A DNA stretch of 64,000 bases from Fragilaria crotonensis (Eukaryota > Bacillariophyta > Fragilariophyceae > Fragilariales > Fragilariaceae): the NCBI GenBank assembly GCA_022925895.1, contig JAKSYS010000195.1, positions 1-64,000 on the forward strand, given 5' to 3'. Both the position numbers and the translations under genes were made by a program. Numbering within the stretch: the stretch's first letter is position 1; every line of letters begins with the position of its first letter. Below the pieces are notes generated by a model. It ran no database searches, was not told where the DNA came from, and was given only the letters and a program-made list of their open reading frames with translations. Below, piece by piece: positions 11,365 through 22,330 of the stretch.

Positions 11365-14300
11365 GTGGATTATGACATGCTCAAACAACCCCCTCCACGC
11401 CATGGACCTACTGGATACTCACCGACTTTGGGCCATTCTCCTTCACCTCGCATGGAAGTCATTCACCCTCCTGGAGCCTCTCTGCACTCCGACGTGGACC
11501 AACAGATATCCCGCCTACGGAAAGCGAATACTCCTACCCATCTCCGCGGACGAGACCGGAAATCCGTTACAGTGTTCTATAATTCATTTGTTGACTTCCA
11601 CAAGATTTATCGGGTTCCTTTTAAAATTCTGGATGATCTCCGCATTGATAAATTGGATGATGTCACCCAAGAGCGTTTGCACCCGGCTGATCTCCTGGAA
11701 GACCCTACATTGTATGACAGGTACAGTTCCGCTATCTACGCTCGGTTGGAAGAAGACGGTGTGTTAGACCCATCGGATCAGCTCTATCAAGGATTACTCC
11801 AAATGTATAACTCAAAACGGGACGGCTACCGCCTACTCCAGGACATCCTAGCCACAACTCTCCTGGTTCCATCGAAGAATATTGGCCAGCTCAGCACGCC
11901 TCCGACGGTTCAACAGGGTACAACGCCATACGACTTTGCATGGCAACTCAAAGAATTTTACGCATGCCAACTCCAGCACAACAGAACCTACACAGTACGC
12001 GAACAAGCCACTATGTTTCTCCAAGGAATGCAGCACGCGACCCCGTTTACACATGCCGCTACTCAGCTTCTGCACGACATGCACCAGCTTCCAGAGGGAG
12101 TCCCGCTCCCATTACGCTTGGCTTTTCCGAACAACTTGCCGTTGACTCTCCTCACCTCGGCCGAGACGATGCGTTCCCATTCCAGTACATCTGCAACTAT
12201 CAACGTAACTCGTTCGACTCCCCGTACCGTAGACGACCGCAACTCTCACGACCGTGATCGGAGTCGTGAACGACGCCCAGGCTATGATCGTCGCCCACCA
12301 CGCGATTCAAGCGTGGGACGTGAATCAAGCGCAGGCCGATCCACACGATCGACCCCACAAAGACCACTCTCGACGACTGCGGCCCCCCGCCCCACGGCTC
12401 GGAATCCTGACGTTCAATGTGCAGCCTGTGCCACAAATGGACACACTGCGCTGGATTGTCGTCAGCTCCCAAAGATTGCGGCATGTATGGAATATATCAC
12501 CGCACATCCTACTGAGGCCAATAGTACATTGCGACAGTACCGTCGAGCTCAACATCCCGAACATCGACGCATGGCCCGTGACCGCATCATTAACGTCTTA
12601 CAAACAAGACTTCAACAAGGTACATTGGAGGATGACGATGAGGACATAGAGGCCATAGTTGACCAATTAACTGGCGACTACTCAGATGACGACTACATCG
12701 CTCCAATATTCCACCTCCGCGCGGAGACTCCGCAGACTCTTCCCGATTCACACTGGATGGCACAAATGTCAGTACCGACACTACGAACCGAAGAGATATG
12801 CACATCGATCCACCCCGTGAAATACCCAGACATTTCGGAATTTATGGATACGAAGAGGCTGAACCGCATCCGCTACCCCATCCAGCAGGAGAATATTGTC
12901 GTACAACCCTTGAATGTCACACGGATTTCGCCACGCCTCGACACGCGCCGAGACCTCGCGGATACAGGTGCATCCGTCAGTGCGACAGGTTTGTTGAGCA
13001 TCCTCCATCAATTCACAGCCGATACCCTATATGAAATCATGGGATATGATGGCGCAGTCACGAAGGCCGCTGGCCAAGGAATCGCCCTCGTACATCAGGC
13101 CACGACAGGGAAAACGGAACCTATGCTCTTCGTTTACGTCCCTACTATCACCGGCACAATCATTTCATTGGAGCATCACGCACGTACACATCCTGCTATC
13201 CATCGATGGGTACAGGAAGCCACCCCGAGTCAGAACTCTGGATGGGTGACCTTCTATGATGCGAACGGTGACAAGGTATCAAGCTATCCAACTATTATGG
13301 ATAAAGGGCTGTATTACATCCAAGACATGATATTCATCCCGACCACCACCAACACCTCAGGTCCCACAGAGCACATCAACATGACCTCTCACCACCCCGC
13401 CGAGACGACTCCGCCACCATCATTTTTGGATGACGTAACCGTGCATACCACGAACCCATCCACACCACTCAATTGTGTGGATTACGACCAGTCACTCGTC
13501 GTGGAACACACACAGTCCATGCTCCGCCAGGACATACCCACAAATCCGATCTGCACTGATTACAACCCCCCTCAGCCAAAGCAGATTTGGATTAGCAGTA
13601 TTTTGACCAGCGCAGAACTCCCATCTGATACGAACCTTGGAAAAATGGAAAAAGACGTTCTAAACTTTGAAGTATGGCATCAACGCTTTGCACATTGTTC
13701 TGAAAAGCGTCTCCGACTGACCCAAAAACACGTAGATGGCATTCCCAAGTTTCATCATGCTACCATCCCTCACATTGTGGCGTGTCGTGCTTGTGACGTG
13801 GCTAAACTTCGGAAGGCACCTCGCGGCCCTGCGGCCACTGCTTTCCCCAGTATGGAAAAGGGCCAAGTCTTTCACTTGGATATCGGATTCATCCGAGGTC
13901 CAGCGAACCTTCCAGAAGTCCTTGCTCGTACACAAGATGCAGAGCCAAAGGTTATTGAAAGTCGTCAGGGATATGTATGTTATTTGCTTATCATCGATAG
14001 CAAGACCCGTTACGGTTGGCCATTCCCAATGAAATCAAAATCCGTCCCACCGACCCTCATCCGTACATTCCTCACAACACACGGTAATCACACGGCAGCA
14101 CACCGTCGCATCCGCACCGATGGTGAAGGCTCGTTGGCTGAATCCACTGTTTTTCGCAGCTTAGTGGCGGAACTGGGATACACATTAGAGAAAACCGCCA
14201 CCGACTCTTCCTCACAGAATGGCATCGCTGAGCGACCCCACCAAACGCTAGCAACCATGGTTCGATGTTTGCTATATGCTTCATCCTTACCCACCCCCTT

Positions 14301-16848
14301 CTGGGCGGATGCGTTGGTCTATGCCAGTTACGTCAATAATCGGTTATACAACTCAGGCATCAACGCCGTACCATACACACAATGGACGGGTCGTCGTGCA
14401 AACGTCAAACACCTTCGGGCTTTCGGCGCACATGTTTCGGTTAAACGAAGCGGCAACAGACCAACCAAGACGGATCCACATTACTACAACGGGCGTTTTC
14501 TCCGTTTTGGTGCTACGGAACGCAACATCATATATTATGATACTGTCACCAAGCGGGACAAGACAGCGCGACACTGCAAGTTGGACGAATTTCATTATGG
14601 TTCCCCCCCTTCGGAGCGTCCTCACGGTGCACAACACCTATTGTCTCAGGTCTTGCCTCGTTACAACCCGCTTTCACCACCTCTGGACAACCCCAAGGAC
14701 ATGCCGTTGGACGAATTCGAGCCCCACTCTGATATCCCGCTCCCTATCGATGCGATACATGAGACATTGGATGCCCAACCCACTACAGCTGTTGCCGCAC
14801 AACTTCTTGCCCATCAGCAGCACCAGGCCATCTTACATCTCGATATGTCGAAGGATATGTACGGCAAACCTATCACCCTTACGATTCCCATCAATCGTCT
14901 CCCAACGTTAGGTTTCATCGTCCACATGGATACCACCACTGGCCAACTCTTCATTAAAGGCTGCCAAGATGGTACATTCTGCTCCCGCATCCCCAGATGG
15001 CGCTCGACAATTCGCAACTCGGTGGTTCGTTCTCTTAACTCTACTCGAGTCCGTTCTCGCACACACATGGTGCAACTGATCCAAGAATCTCGAAGCCAGG
15101 GCCGAGCACACGTCACATTGATACTCGCCAAGATTGCTGTTCGTACCAACGACGACGATGAGATTCCACAGCTCCACTTCGATCAACTCCGCCACCTTAA
15201 CCAGTTACACATCGCACTACGAGCTCCGACTAATGAGGTCAACGATGCCTTTCTCAATTACACTCGTGCCCAGCTACGCAAACGTCCCGATTACAATGAA
15301 TGGCGTCAATCCGAATGGCAACAACACAACAAATTTGCACTACAAAATATGTTCGGTAAGCCTATTCCGCGCCCGGATCACGCTATTGTTTTGCCGTTTG
15401 TTTGGAATTATTCCATTAAAGAGGATCCTATCACCGGGGTTCCCAAACGTAAAGCTCGGGGAACGTGCAATGGCGGAAAACGTTATGGTAAGGCAGTCAC
15501 CGTTGCCGAAACATACGCTACTTGCGTAGAACAACCAGCTTGCCGATTGTATTGGGCAGTGACCGCTAGTGAAGGACTCCTTGCAATGGGCGCCGATGCT
15601 GGTAACGCATTTGCAGAAGCCCCACCCCCCGAAGAACCTTTCTTCATGAAAATTGACGACCAGTATATGGAATGGTGGATTGAGCACCTTGGCAATGATC
15701 CTATTCCACCAGGCTTTGTCCTACCCGTCAATCATGCTTTACAAGGTCACCCTGAGGCATCACGATTATGGGAGACACACATTCATGGTATTATTGTCGA
15801 CAAGTTACATTTCACACCAACCAGCACCCATGAGAAATGTTTGTACAGCAAGCGTGATCCAGATGGCAACAACCTTCAGATGATTCTCCGACAGGTAGAT
15901 GATTTCTCGGTGTCTGCGGACTCTCAGGATCAGTGTCAACAAACAATTGCAACCATCGGCTCATATCTTCAAGTCCCCTTAAACGATCTTGGCATCATTC
16001 GGAAGTTTAACGGCGTGAACGTTCTACAAACCCGCTGGTACATCAAAATTTCCTGTGAAGATTACATCTTGAAAATCCTGCTCCACCACAACTGGCAAGA
16101 CCTTAAAGCCTCCAACCTACCGATACCGATGCGACAAGATTGCAAATACCAACGCGAACTGGAACTTGCGATACGCCCGGATAGTCCCCATGCACAGCAA
16201 CAAGTCCAGAATCAGGCAGGATTTTCATATCGTATGACAATCGGAGAGCTGATATATGCCCTTGTGGTTGCCCGAGTGGATATCTCTTTCTCCATCATTA
16301 AACTGTCACAATATAGTGCAAGCCCGGCAAGTATCCATTACCAAGCAGTTCGACACGTCTTTGCGTTCCTGAACAACACCCGCACAGATGGCTTAATCTT
16401 CTGGCGGAAGACACCTCGGAACGATCTACCCCTGTCGGACATCCCTGCCCCGCGCTCAAATCCACAGGACCGTCTACCGACGCCATGTACTGCTCCTAAC
16501 CGTCTCTTGGCATATTCGGATTCGGATTGGGGTTCAGATGCCTCCCATCGACGGTCAGTGACCGGTACCATCATTTTGCTCTCCGGCGCAGCTGTACTGT
16601 ATTCCACTAAATACCAGAAAGCCGTTGCTCTCTCCAGCACTGAGGCAGAGTTCGTGGCTGCATCGGACACAGGAAAAACAGCAATATACATGCGCACCAT
16701 TCTCTCGGATCTTGGTTTTTCACAGGACAACCCGACACAACTCCTTATCGACAACACCGGTGCAGTGTTTATGATCGACGCCCAAGCGCCTACGAAACGT
16801 ACGCGCCACGTCGATATCCGTTACTTTGCTCTCTTTACAATGGAGTAA
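11365..16848 (+). CDS. Copia Gag-Pol polyprotein (protease, integrase, RT, RNase H)
   Basis: An open frame of 1827 codons makes the replication enzymes of the element. In order: capsid-like region; CCHC zinc knuckle CAACATNGHTALDC (12418-12459); aspartic protease DTGAS (12961-12975); GAG-pre-integrase with WHQRFAH (about 13675); integrase with LDIGF, RTDGEG and NGIAERPHQT supplying D, D and E; RT with GADAGNAF and QVDDF (15892-15906, Q replacing the usual Y); RNase H with YSDSDWGSD, SSTEAEF and RHVDIRYF. The first methionine is an internal one, since the frame continues from Gag after a one-base shift. The last residues (FTME) are off-frame: the expected C-terminus QWSNSGQVKAEAIPTDANIS continues one frame over from about 16832. 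Confidence 0.85.
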   Translation: MDYDMLKQPPPRHGPTGYSPTLGHSPSPRMEVIHPPGASLHSDVDQQISRLRKANTPTHLRGRDRKSVTVFYNSFVDFHKIYRVPFKILDDLRIDKLDDVTQERLHPADLLEDPTLYDRYSSAIYARLEEDGVLDPSDQLYQGLLQMYNSKRDGYRLLQDILATTLLVPSKNIGQLSTPPTVQQGTTPYDFAWQLKEFYACQLQHNRTYTVREQATMFLQGMQHATPFTHAATQLLHDMHQLPEGVPLPLRLAFPNNLPLTLLTSAETMRSHSSTSATINVTRSTPRTVDDRNSHDRDRSRERRPGYDRRPPRDSSVGRESSAGRSTRSTPQRPLSTTAAPRPTARNPDVQCAACATNGHTALDCRQLPKIAACMEYITAHPTEANSTLRQYRRAQHPEHRRMARDRIINVLQTRLQQGTLEDDDEDIEAIVDQLTGDYSDDDYIAPIFHLRAETPQTLPDSHWMAQMSVPTLRTEEICTSIHPVKYPDISEFMDTKRLNRIRYPIQQENIVVQPLNVTRISPRLDTRRDLADTGASVSATGLLSILHQFTADTLYEIMGYDGAVTKAAGQGIALVHQATTGKTEPMLFVYVPTITGTIISLEHHARTHPAIHRWVQEATPSQNSGWVTFYDANGDKVSSYPTIMDKGLYYIQDMIFIPTTTNTSGPTEHINMTSHHPAETTPPPSFLDDVTVHTTNPSTPLNCVDYDQSLVVEHTQSMLRQDIPTNPICTDYNPPQPKQIWISSILTSAELPSDTNLGKMEKDVLNFEVWHQRFAHCSEKRLRLTQKHVDGIPKFHHATIPHIVACRACDVAKLRKAPRGPAATAFPSMEKGQVFHLDIGFIRGPANLPEVLARTQDAEPKVIESRQGYVCYLLIIDSKTRYGWPFPMKSKSVPPTLIRTFLTTHGNHTAAHRRIRTDGEGSLAESTVFRSLVAELGYTLEKTATDSSSQNGIAERPHQTLATMVRCLLYASSLPTPFWADALVYASYVNNRLYNSGINAVPYTQWTGRRANVKHLRAFGAHVSVKRSGNRPTKTDPHYYNGRFLRFGATERNIIYYDTVTKRDKTARHCKLDEFHYGSPPSERPHGAQHLLSQVLPRYNPLSPPLDNPKDMPLDEFEPHSDIPLPIDAIHETLDAQPTTAVAAQLLAHQQHQAILHLDMSKDMYGKPITLTIPINRLPTLGFIVHMDTTTGQLFIKGCQDGTFCSRIPRWRSTIRNSVVRSLNSTRVRSRTHMVQLIQESRSQGRAHVTLILAKIAVRTNDDDEIPQLHFDQLRHLNQLHIALRAPTNEVNDAFLNYTRAQLRKRPDYNEWRQSEWQQHNKFALQNMFGKPIPRPDHAIVLPFVWNYSIKEDPITGVPKRKARGTCNGGKRYGKAVTVAETYATCVEQPACRLYWAVTASEGLLAMGADAGNAFAEAPPPEEPFFMKIDDQYMEWWIEHLGNDPIPPGFVLPVNHALQGHPEASRLWETHIHGIIVDKLHFTPTSTHEKCLYSKRDPDGNNLQMILRQVDDFSVSADSQDQCQQTIATIGSYLQVPLNDLGIIRKFNGVNVLQTRWYIKISCEDYILKILLHHNWQDLKASNLPIPMRQDCKYQRELELAIRPDSPHAQQQVQNQAGFSYRMTIGELIYALVVARVDISFSIIKLSQYSASPASIHYQAVRHVFAFLNNTRTDGLIFWRKTPRNDLPLSDIPAPRSNPQDRLPTPCTAPNRLLAYSDSDWGSDASHRRSVTGTIILLSGAAVLYSTKYQKAVALSSTEAEFVAASDTGKTAIYMRTILSDLGFSQDNPTQLLIDNTGAVFMIDAQAPTKRTRHVDIRYFALFTME

Positions 16849-17182
16849 CTCAGGCCAAGTAAAAGCAGAAGCGATACCTACGGACGCGAATATCAGCGAC
16901 TCCCTCACCAAGGCAACTGGACGCATCAAGTTTCACCAGCATGCCGACATCTACATGGGTCGGTCTCCACCATCCTATGTCCCTCATGATGCAGCACTTC
17001 CCCCACCAAGCACACGTCGCATCCACACTTTCATGGTACTCCCAGTGACCTTGGAAACTTTCTCTGCTCTACACCATCACCTAATCAGCTCATATGTCGT
17101 CCATCCATCGGATTACATCAATGCTACAGAGCATGGGAGGGTGAGAGGCTACAGCCCCCGTAGTACTGTAGCCACTTCCTAG
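16826..17182 (+). pseudogene. Displaced C-terminus of Copia Pol
   Basis: This frame carries the expected Copia ending (SNSGQVKAEAIPTDANISDS, then a lysine-threonine TKATG block and HQHADIYMG) directly after RHVDIRYFAL of the preceding frame. A single-base indel near 16830 separates them. Confidence 0.7.
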
Positions 17183-17221
17183 AATACTACTATACCCTTG
17201 TGTACTGTAGTAGACTGGTGA
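17128..17221 (+). other. Probable polypurine tract and start of Copia 3' LTR
   Basis: A purine-rich run (GGGAGGGTGAGAGG, about 17134-17147) precedes a GTAGTACTGTAG-rich segment. X-family homology begins at about 17222, so the LTR would have to be short or truncated. Boundaries are not resolved. Confidence 0.25.
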
Positions 17222-17640
17222 GCCTTACAAACAGACTGTTCTACGGAGTATTACTGTACTGTCATCCATGTGCGTATTAACATTTTACAGAAGAGGTTTC
17301 ATTCTTCCCCATGTGCATATTGGCCAAGACGGCAAGAGAACAACAACTTGACTCTTGCGGTGTCAGGCGTCTCAGGCTTCACCAAACACACACAACAGAA
17401 GGGATCATCTTAACTTTTTATGGCTGTCAGTGGTGTCAAAAGATTTATGCGACGGCGAACGATCAGAAAAGTGAGGACATGGTCAGTCGTCGAAACGATG
17501 GTGACGCGAGACGTGCTTCCGGTCCGGGCGATACCATTTTCTCGGTTCGCCTATAGCATAGTAGACAACATCCAGCACCCCCTGCGATCATGAAGAGTAT
17601 TCGGAAAGGTTCTACAATTCAAATATTCGCGAAGAACGGC
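17222..17640 (+). pseudogene. X-family fragment (copy X0)
   Basis: Closely matches 41811-42254 (copy X3) along its whole length, including blocks GACGGCAAGAGA, GGTGTCAGGCGTCTCAGGCT and GATCAGAAAAGTGAGGACAT. The same two halves occur in X4, separated there by about 700 bp that include coding sequence (45590-45720 and 46430-46560). X0 and X3 therefore share an internal deletion and are not an LTR. No intact frame. It ends abruptly at about 17640, where ANK 5'-flank sequence begins. Confidence 0.6.
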
Positions 17641-17708
17641 CTAGTAGGAGGGGTTGTGGTGACTGGTGACTGGTGACTGGCGACTATCAAGAACGTGTGT
17701 CTTATGCG
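17641..17708. repeat. ANK 5'-flank remnant and YR insertion target
   Basis: Matches 53513-53573, which lies just upstream of the ANK gene at 51867-53456. It has three GTGACTG-type units where the other copy has two. It ends in CTTATGCGC, the left insertion flank of the YR retrotransposon. Confidence 0.7.
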
Positions 17709-18006
17709 CCGTCAGCGGCAGCGGAGCAGACGGTCCCTCATCATCACACACGCACGCAGACGGACCACAGCACCCGAATAACGCAAGTCGGCCAACAGAA
17801 GTCTACGTGGATACGGAAAATGCTACATACGTGGGAGCACCAAAGATTCTGACCTCTGAACGGAACGTAATGCACAGGTCTCATTGTACGTCGAAGCTTC
17901 GGTTCAACCGACACGACTTCAAGAACCCACCGACGCTCGCGGAACCTGCATCCAGCCAGGCATCGCGAGACGGTGGCACCAACCGATAGCAGATAGTTGC
18001 TTTAAG
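17707..18006 (+). repeat. Split direct repeat A1
   Basis: About 300 bp, identical by eye to A2 (offset 5967). The first three bases, CGC, are shared with the insertion flank. Confidence 0.9.
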
Positions 18007-18050
18007 TTCAATCGGTCGGGCACAACGGAACCCGTCAGAGCCGAGTATCT

Positions 18051-20239
18051 ATGGCCCTACCGGCAGCACCGGTGCTCGTAGCGGGAGGAGCGGCTATACC
18101 CGCACCCCCACCGGCACCAACGTCCTATCGAGAGCTCTACAGCGACGCCACCAACAGTCCGCCTCTGGACCGAACCGCGGCTTATCTAGCTAGCTATCGG
18201 TTTACAGATGCCGGGTTGGGAGCTGTGCCAACACCGGCAGTACTGAGAGACCAGGCTGTAGCCTTGAGCGACAGGCAGCCCATGGCGTTCCTGGCCCTTA
18301 CTACCGGCCCCGACGGAACGCCGGAAGTAGTCATCCTACATCGCCTCCTGCGGTACCTGGACATTCCCGGTGATGACCCTTCGGGGTACAACGACCGGGT
18401 TCTAGGCCTAGTAGGGGACATACTCCCCCACCAATACCCGGTTGTTGAATGTCCGAACACTGCCTTCCACTTGGTAAACACGGCGATACGTGTACCCACC
18501 GTGGAGGCCATGGAGACTCTGCTGCCCACATGGGCAGACCCTCAAGTGGCGCTGGGTCCGTACAACGAAGAAGACGCCGAAACCGAGTTGATACGTCCAC
18601 GACACATACAACTCGTGCCGGGACGCTACGCGGCGCTGTTAGTGCACCGCCGGAGGATCAAGGCTAAGCAAGCCTACCAGGAATTGGTAGGTGCCATCAG
18701 GCCGATAACGCTACCGTTGGCTGTCATGATGTGCTCGTCTGGCTCCGTGCTGCCTGCACGGCTCGCGGAGGCGAGGGAGCCCAGAATACACTACCGAGCG
18801 TGCACCACCTTTTCGCCCCCGTACATCTGCCACCGGAGGTGCATCAGTACGTCACTGCAAAAGTGCACCGCGACCTTCCAGGAATCGGCGCGACCGCCGA
18901 AGGGGCGCTTCCAGGTGCCACTGCCACTTTGCTGGGAGCGCTGCGAGCTCTGACCGATCGGCGTGACGCGACCACGGAGGGCGGAGCCCCTACAGACGTA
19001 GGGGGCCAGAGGATGGCAGCACGAGAGTCGAAGACAATTGTGGATGCCTATAAGGAAACGTACCTCACACTCCTACGTTACGGCAACGTGAATCGGCCAG
19101 AGGATGTGGCCCCGGTTTGGATACGCCTAGCCAACTGCTCGAAGAGCGAGCAGCATATTGTGCTGTCGCAAGAACTACAAAGAGTATGCATGGCGAGAGG
19201 CCTGTCCACCGAGATTTACAACCCGGTAATCACGGCAACCCTCAAGCAGATGGTTAGCGGGCTGCAGTTTGAGGGTCATGGGGCCGACGACCTGACATCA
19301 GGATGTCAGCCCTTTCTGGTGTCGTACGCTGGGAGTACCAGCCACTACCAGGCGGTAGCAGCAGCAAGTATTGCAAACCAGCTGTCGCAAGGTGAACAGA
19401 GTGCAAGCTTGTCGGACTACCGCGAAATTCGCGAAAAGGAGAGAATCAAGTTCCCTCGGGACATCTCGGAGGTGTGCATCACCTTACTCCGGTATGCAGT
19501 CCTATGCCAGGGGCTATTTCAAGGGGTAGGCCCACCTCATCCATTTGTGGAGGCCATGTGGGGACTCGCATCAAGTCTCCAGAACATGGCTCCCTTTGTG
19601 ACCGAGCGGTTTGCGCTAGTGGCGGGCACACCGCAGATAGCCAATACATACTTCTCACGCATCTTACGCACGGTGCAATTAAGTGTGTATGAGTATTTGC
19701 AACAAGTCGGAACCAATGTTGCCGACGGGGTCAACGGCATCCCACTCCCCTCCTTCGCCTCACTGCTCCAAGACCTGAAGAGGGGCACGTTCCACCTCTC
19801 GACGAACTGGGTCGCTATTCCAGACGAGTACCTCACACCCTCGGTGCAGACGGGAGTCGCCCGGAATCAGGGCTCAATTGCAGGAAGTGGCAACACCATT
19901 GCCACCCCTACCACAGGGTCCACTCACTCGGTAGTGTCGTCCGTCACCGGAGACACTTCACGCACACCAGTGGCCAGAGAAGAGAACCCGCGCCCGGACG
20001 CCGACTTCACGTCCCTCACAATGAGGCCCGGCGGCATTCGTAATGTGCTGCGCACGCACCGCCCAGCAAACAACGACTCAGGCAATGAATTCTGCGTCGC
20101 GTGGTGGACGAAGGGGGCCTGTTTTGCCAACTGTGGTAGACGCGCCACACATGCGCCATTTGCGTCGCCTGGTGAGCGCACGCGCTTACTGGCCTACGTT
20201 CGCGAACACCTCGTGGCACCCGCTAACACAGGGACCTGA
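18051..20239 (+). pseudogene. YR retrotransposon Gag-like protein, one frameshift
   Basis: The ATG at 18051 follows the A1 repeat by 44 bp. The first frame (to about 18740) begins with an alanine/proline-rich segment. Homologous-looking sequence then continues in another frame from about 18731 to the TGA at 20237, giving roughly 720 residues in total. Near the C-terminus is a cysteine-histidine cluster, FCVAWWTKGACFANCGRRAT followed by H, spaced C-x8-C-x3-C-x5-H like a CCCH zinc finger, probably for RNA binding. This is the structural protein by position; I cannot match its N-terminal domain to a named family. The pol frame continues in phase after the TGA. Confidence 0.6.
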
Positions 20240-20253
20240 CGGGGACGCCAGGA

Positions 20254-22330
20254 TGGCGCAGACGCAGCCGTCGCTGGCACTGCACCACCCTGGCACTCAC
20301 AGGCACCTCCATGGCCAATGGAGGCCGAACACCAACACGCGGCAAGACGTCGTACCAAAAGACGAGCGGATCGTATATCGGAAGACACGCAACAGGACGA
20401 AACACGAGCGGAACTCGAATTGGGTAAGTTAGCTGATTATTACGCGGCGCAGGTACAACGTGAGGGTAGCTGGGCACAGTTTATTCGGGCCCAACGGGGC
20501 AAGTCCAACATACCACATAAAGTAGACACTTTGGCACACCGCGCGTCACGCCTTCTTCACCATTTGAGTGTCCGTGGCGCAAGCGTCACTCTGACGACAC
20601 CACCATGGGACCATCACCGCATCTCCGAGGCCATGTCGCGGGGACCCCATAAGTCCTCGCAGGGGGAACGACCATTTGTAGCGGCGGAAATGTTGGATTT
20701 TTGCAAACAAGGATACTGGGTCGTGCTTCCCTACGAGGCCGTGAGGGAGTTACCAAACCTTCGAGTCTCACCATTGGGTGTAGTACCGCAGCGAGACCGG
20801 CGCCCACGCCTGATCGTCGACTACTCGTACTCCGGTGTGAACAGCGAAACACTCTTGCACCACGTGAAGCCATGCAATTTGGCAAGGCATTGCAACGCCT
20901 CCTCAGCACTATCGTTCACGCCGACCAACGCTATGGCCCCGTCTATCTTGCCAAGATTGACATCGCAGATGGGTTTTACAGAGTATGGATACAACTCTCC
21001 GACATTCCCAAACTTGGTGTGGCTCTCCCCACCAGAGCAAATACACGTGCACTGGTGGCTTTCCCACTCGCTCTACCGATGGGATGGGCAGAGTCACCAC
21101 CGTACTTTACAGTGGTGACCGAAACAGCGTGCGATCTCGCCAACGCTATGCTCCGTCAGCGTGACGACCCACACCTACGTCAAGAACATCGCCTGGAAGC
21201 GGTAGCTGCCACGCCGCCGCCAACAGTGTTGTCCCCCACACGGCACCAAGGTGCCCCTCGCCAGTGCACCTCCACAACACTGCATGCCGATGGTCGTGCA
21301 CCCATCGCCCAGGTGGATGTCTATGTAGACGACTTTTTGTTGATGGCCCAAACGGCGTCGCAACGTCGCCAGGTCCTGCGGGCAACCTTGGCCTCCATTG
21401 ACAAAGTCCTCCGGCTCACGCCCGATGATCCCCGCATCGCAAGGAACCGGCCTCTATCAAGAAGATGCAGCAAGGCGACGCCCATTGGGCCACCGACAAA
21501 CGCATCCTCGGTTGGGATATCGACACCAGCGCCATGACACTGTCCCTCCCTCCCCACCGTCTCACACGGCTACATGCTATCTTGGATTGGATATCACCTC
21601 CCGTCGTCGTCTCCCTGTCAAACAATGGCACCAGTTGCTCGGCGAGCTTCGCTCCATGGCTCCTGCTCTTCCTGGTGCCCGCGGCCTCTTTTCCCTGCTC
21701 CAAGACGCGCTGCGGCACGCCGACCAGCGCCGCATACGCATAACCCCTCACCTGCACGCGCTAGCAGATGATTTCCGACGGCTGGTGGACGACCTCGCCC
21801 TGCGCCCCACACGACTCCAGGAACTGGTGCCCACTTATCCCTCCGACATCGGCGCATCCGACGCGTGCCAACAGGGCATGGGTGGGGTCTGGTTTGACAA
21901 CCTTGACCCCCACGCAGCGCCAATTCTCTGGCGCCACCGTTTCCCGCCACATGTTGCCTCTGCCCTCATCACGGCCGCCAACCCCACCGGCCATCTCTCC
22001 ATCTCTGACCTGGAGTTGGTATCATCGCCCATCGCGCCATTGTCGCACACGCACGCGACGTTGCCGAACGCACGATCTGGGTCAACGCTGACAATCGCGC
22101 GGCGGTGTCATGGACAACAAGGGTCCTCCACCTCCGCTGCCGCGCGTGCCCACCTGTTGCGTTTCGCGGCCCTCCACCAACGCGCCTATCGCTACGTGGT
22201 CCGCACACATTATATACCCGGCCCGGTCAATGTCATGGCCGACGACGCCAGCCGTCGCTGGGACTTGGACGATGCCGCTTTACTCACCTTCTTTAACACC
22301 CGTTACCCTCAGGTACAGTCCTGGCGAATG
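20254..22330 (+). pseudogene. YR retrotransposon reverse transcriptase/RNase H, multiple frameshifts
   Basis: RT blocks occur in order: RPRLIVDYSYSGVN (about 20805-20845), AKIDIADGFYRVWIQ (about 20950), LPMGWAESPPYF (about 21075) and YVDDF (21322-21336). The connection segment WATDKRILGWDIDTSAMTLS follows at about 21486. The RNase H region includes SDACQQGMGGVW (about 21864) and RTHYIPGPVNVMADDASRRW (about 22201), with ISDLELV and WVNADNRAA between. At least five one-base shifts are needed to read it through (near 20865, 21450, 21600, 22025 and 22130). RT and RNase H copy the element RNA into DNA. The RNase H and connection arrangement fits the DIRS order. Confidence 0.7.

Larger units (their letters stand above)
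9565..17221 (+). mobile_element. Copia (CoDi-like) retrotransposon, 5' end outside window
   Basis: Contains Gag-like sequence, zinc knuckle, protease, integrase, reverse transcriptase and RNase H in Copia order (integrase before RT). The 5' LTR and Gag start are absent because the Plavaka-like element (1-9564) lies in the Gag frame; they should lie left of the window. The 3' boundary is placed just before 17222, where homology to the X family begins. A purine-rich run at about 17132-17147 may be the polypurine tract, but the 3' LTR edges cannot be fixed without the 5' copy. The frame has one internal stop (11024), a one-base shift near 11360 and another near 16830. Confidence 0.8.

Noticed and set aside
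17222-17640. This segment as the 3' LTR of Copia 1, with 41811-42254 as a solo LTR
   Set aside because: Both halves also occur in X4, separated by X coding sequence, and X3 continues into X C-terminal sequence; it is a gene-family fragment.
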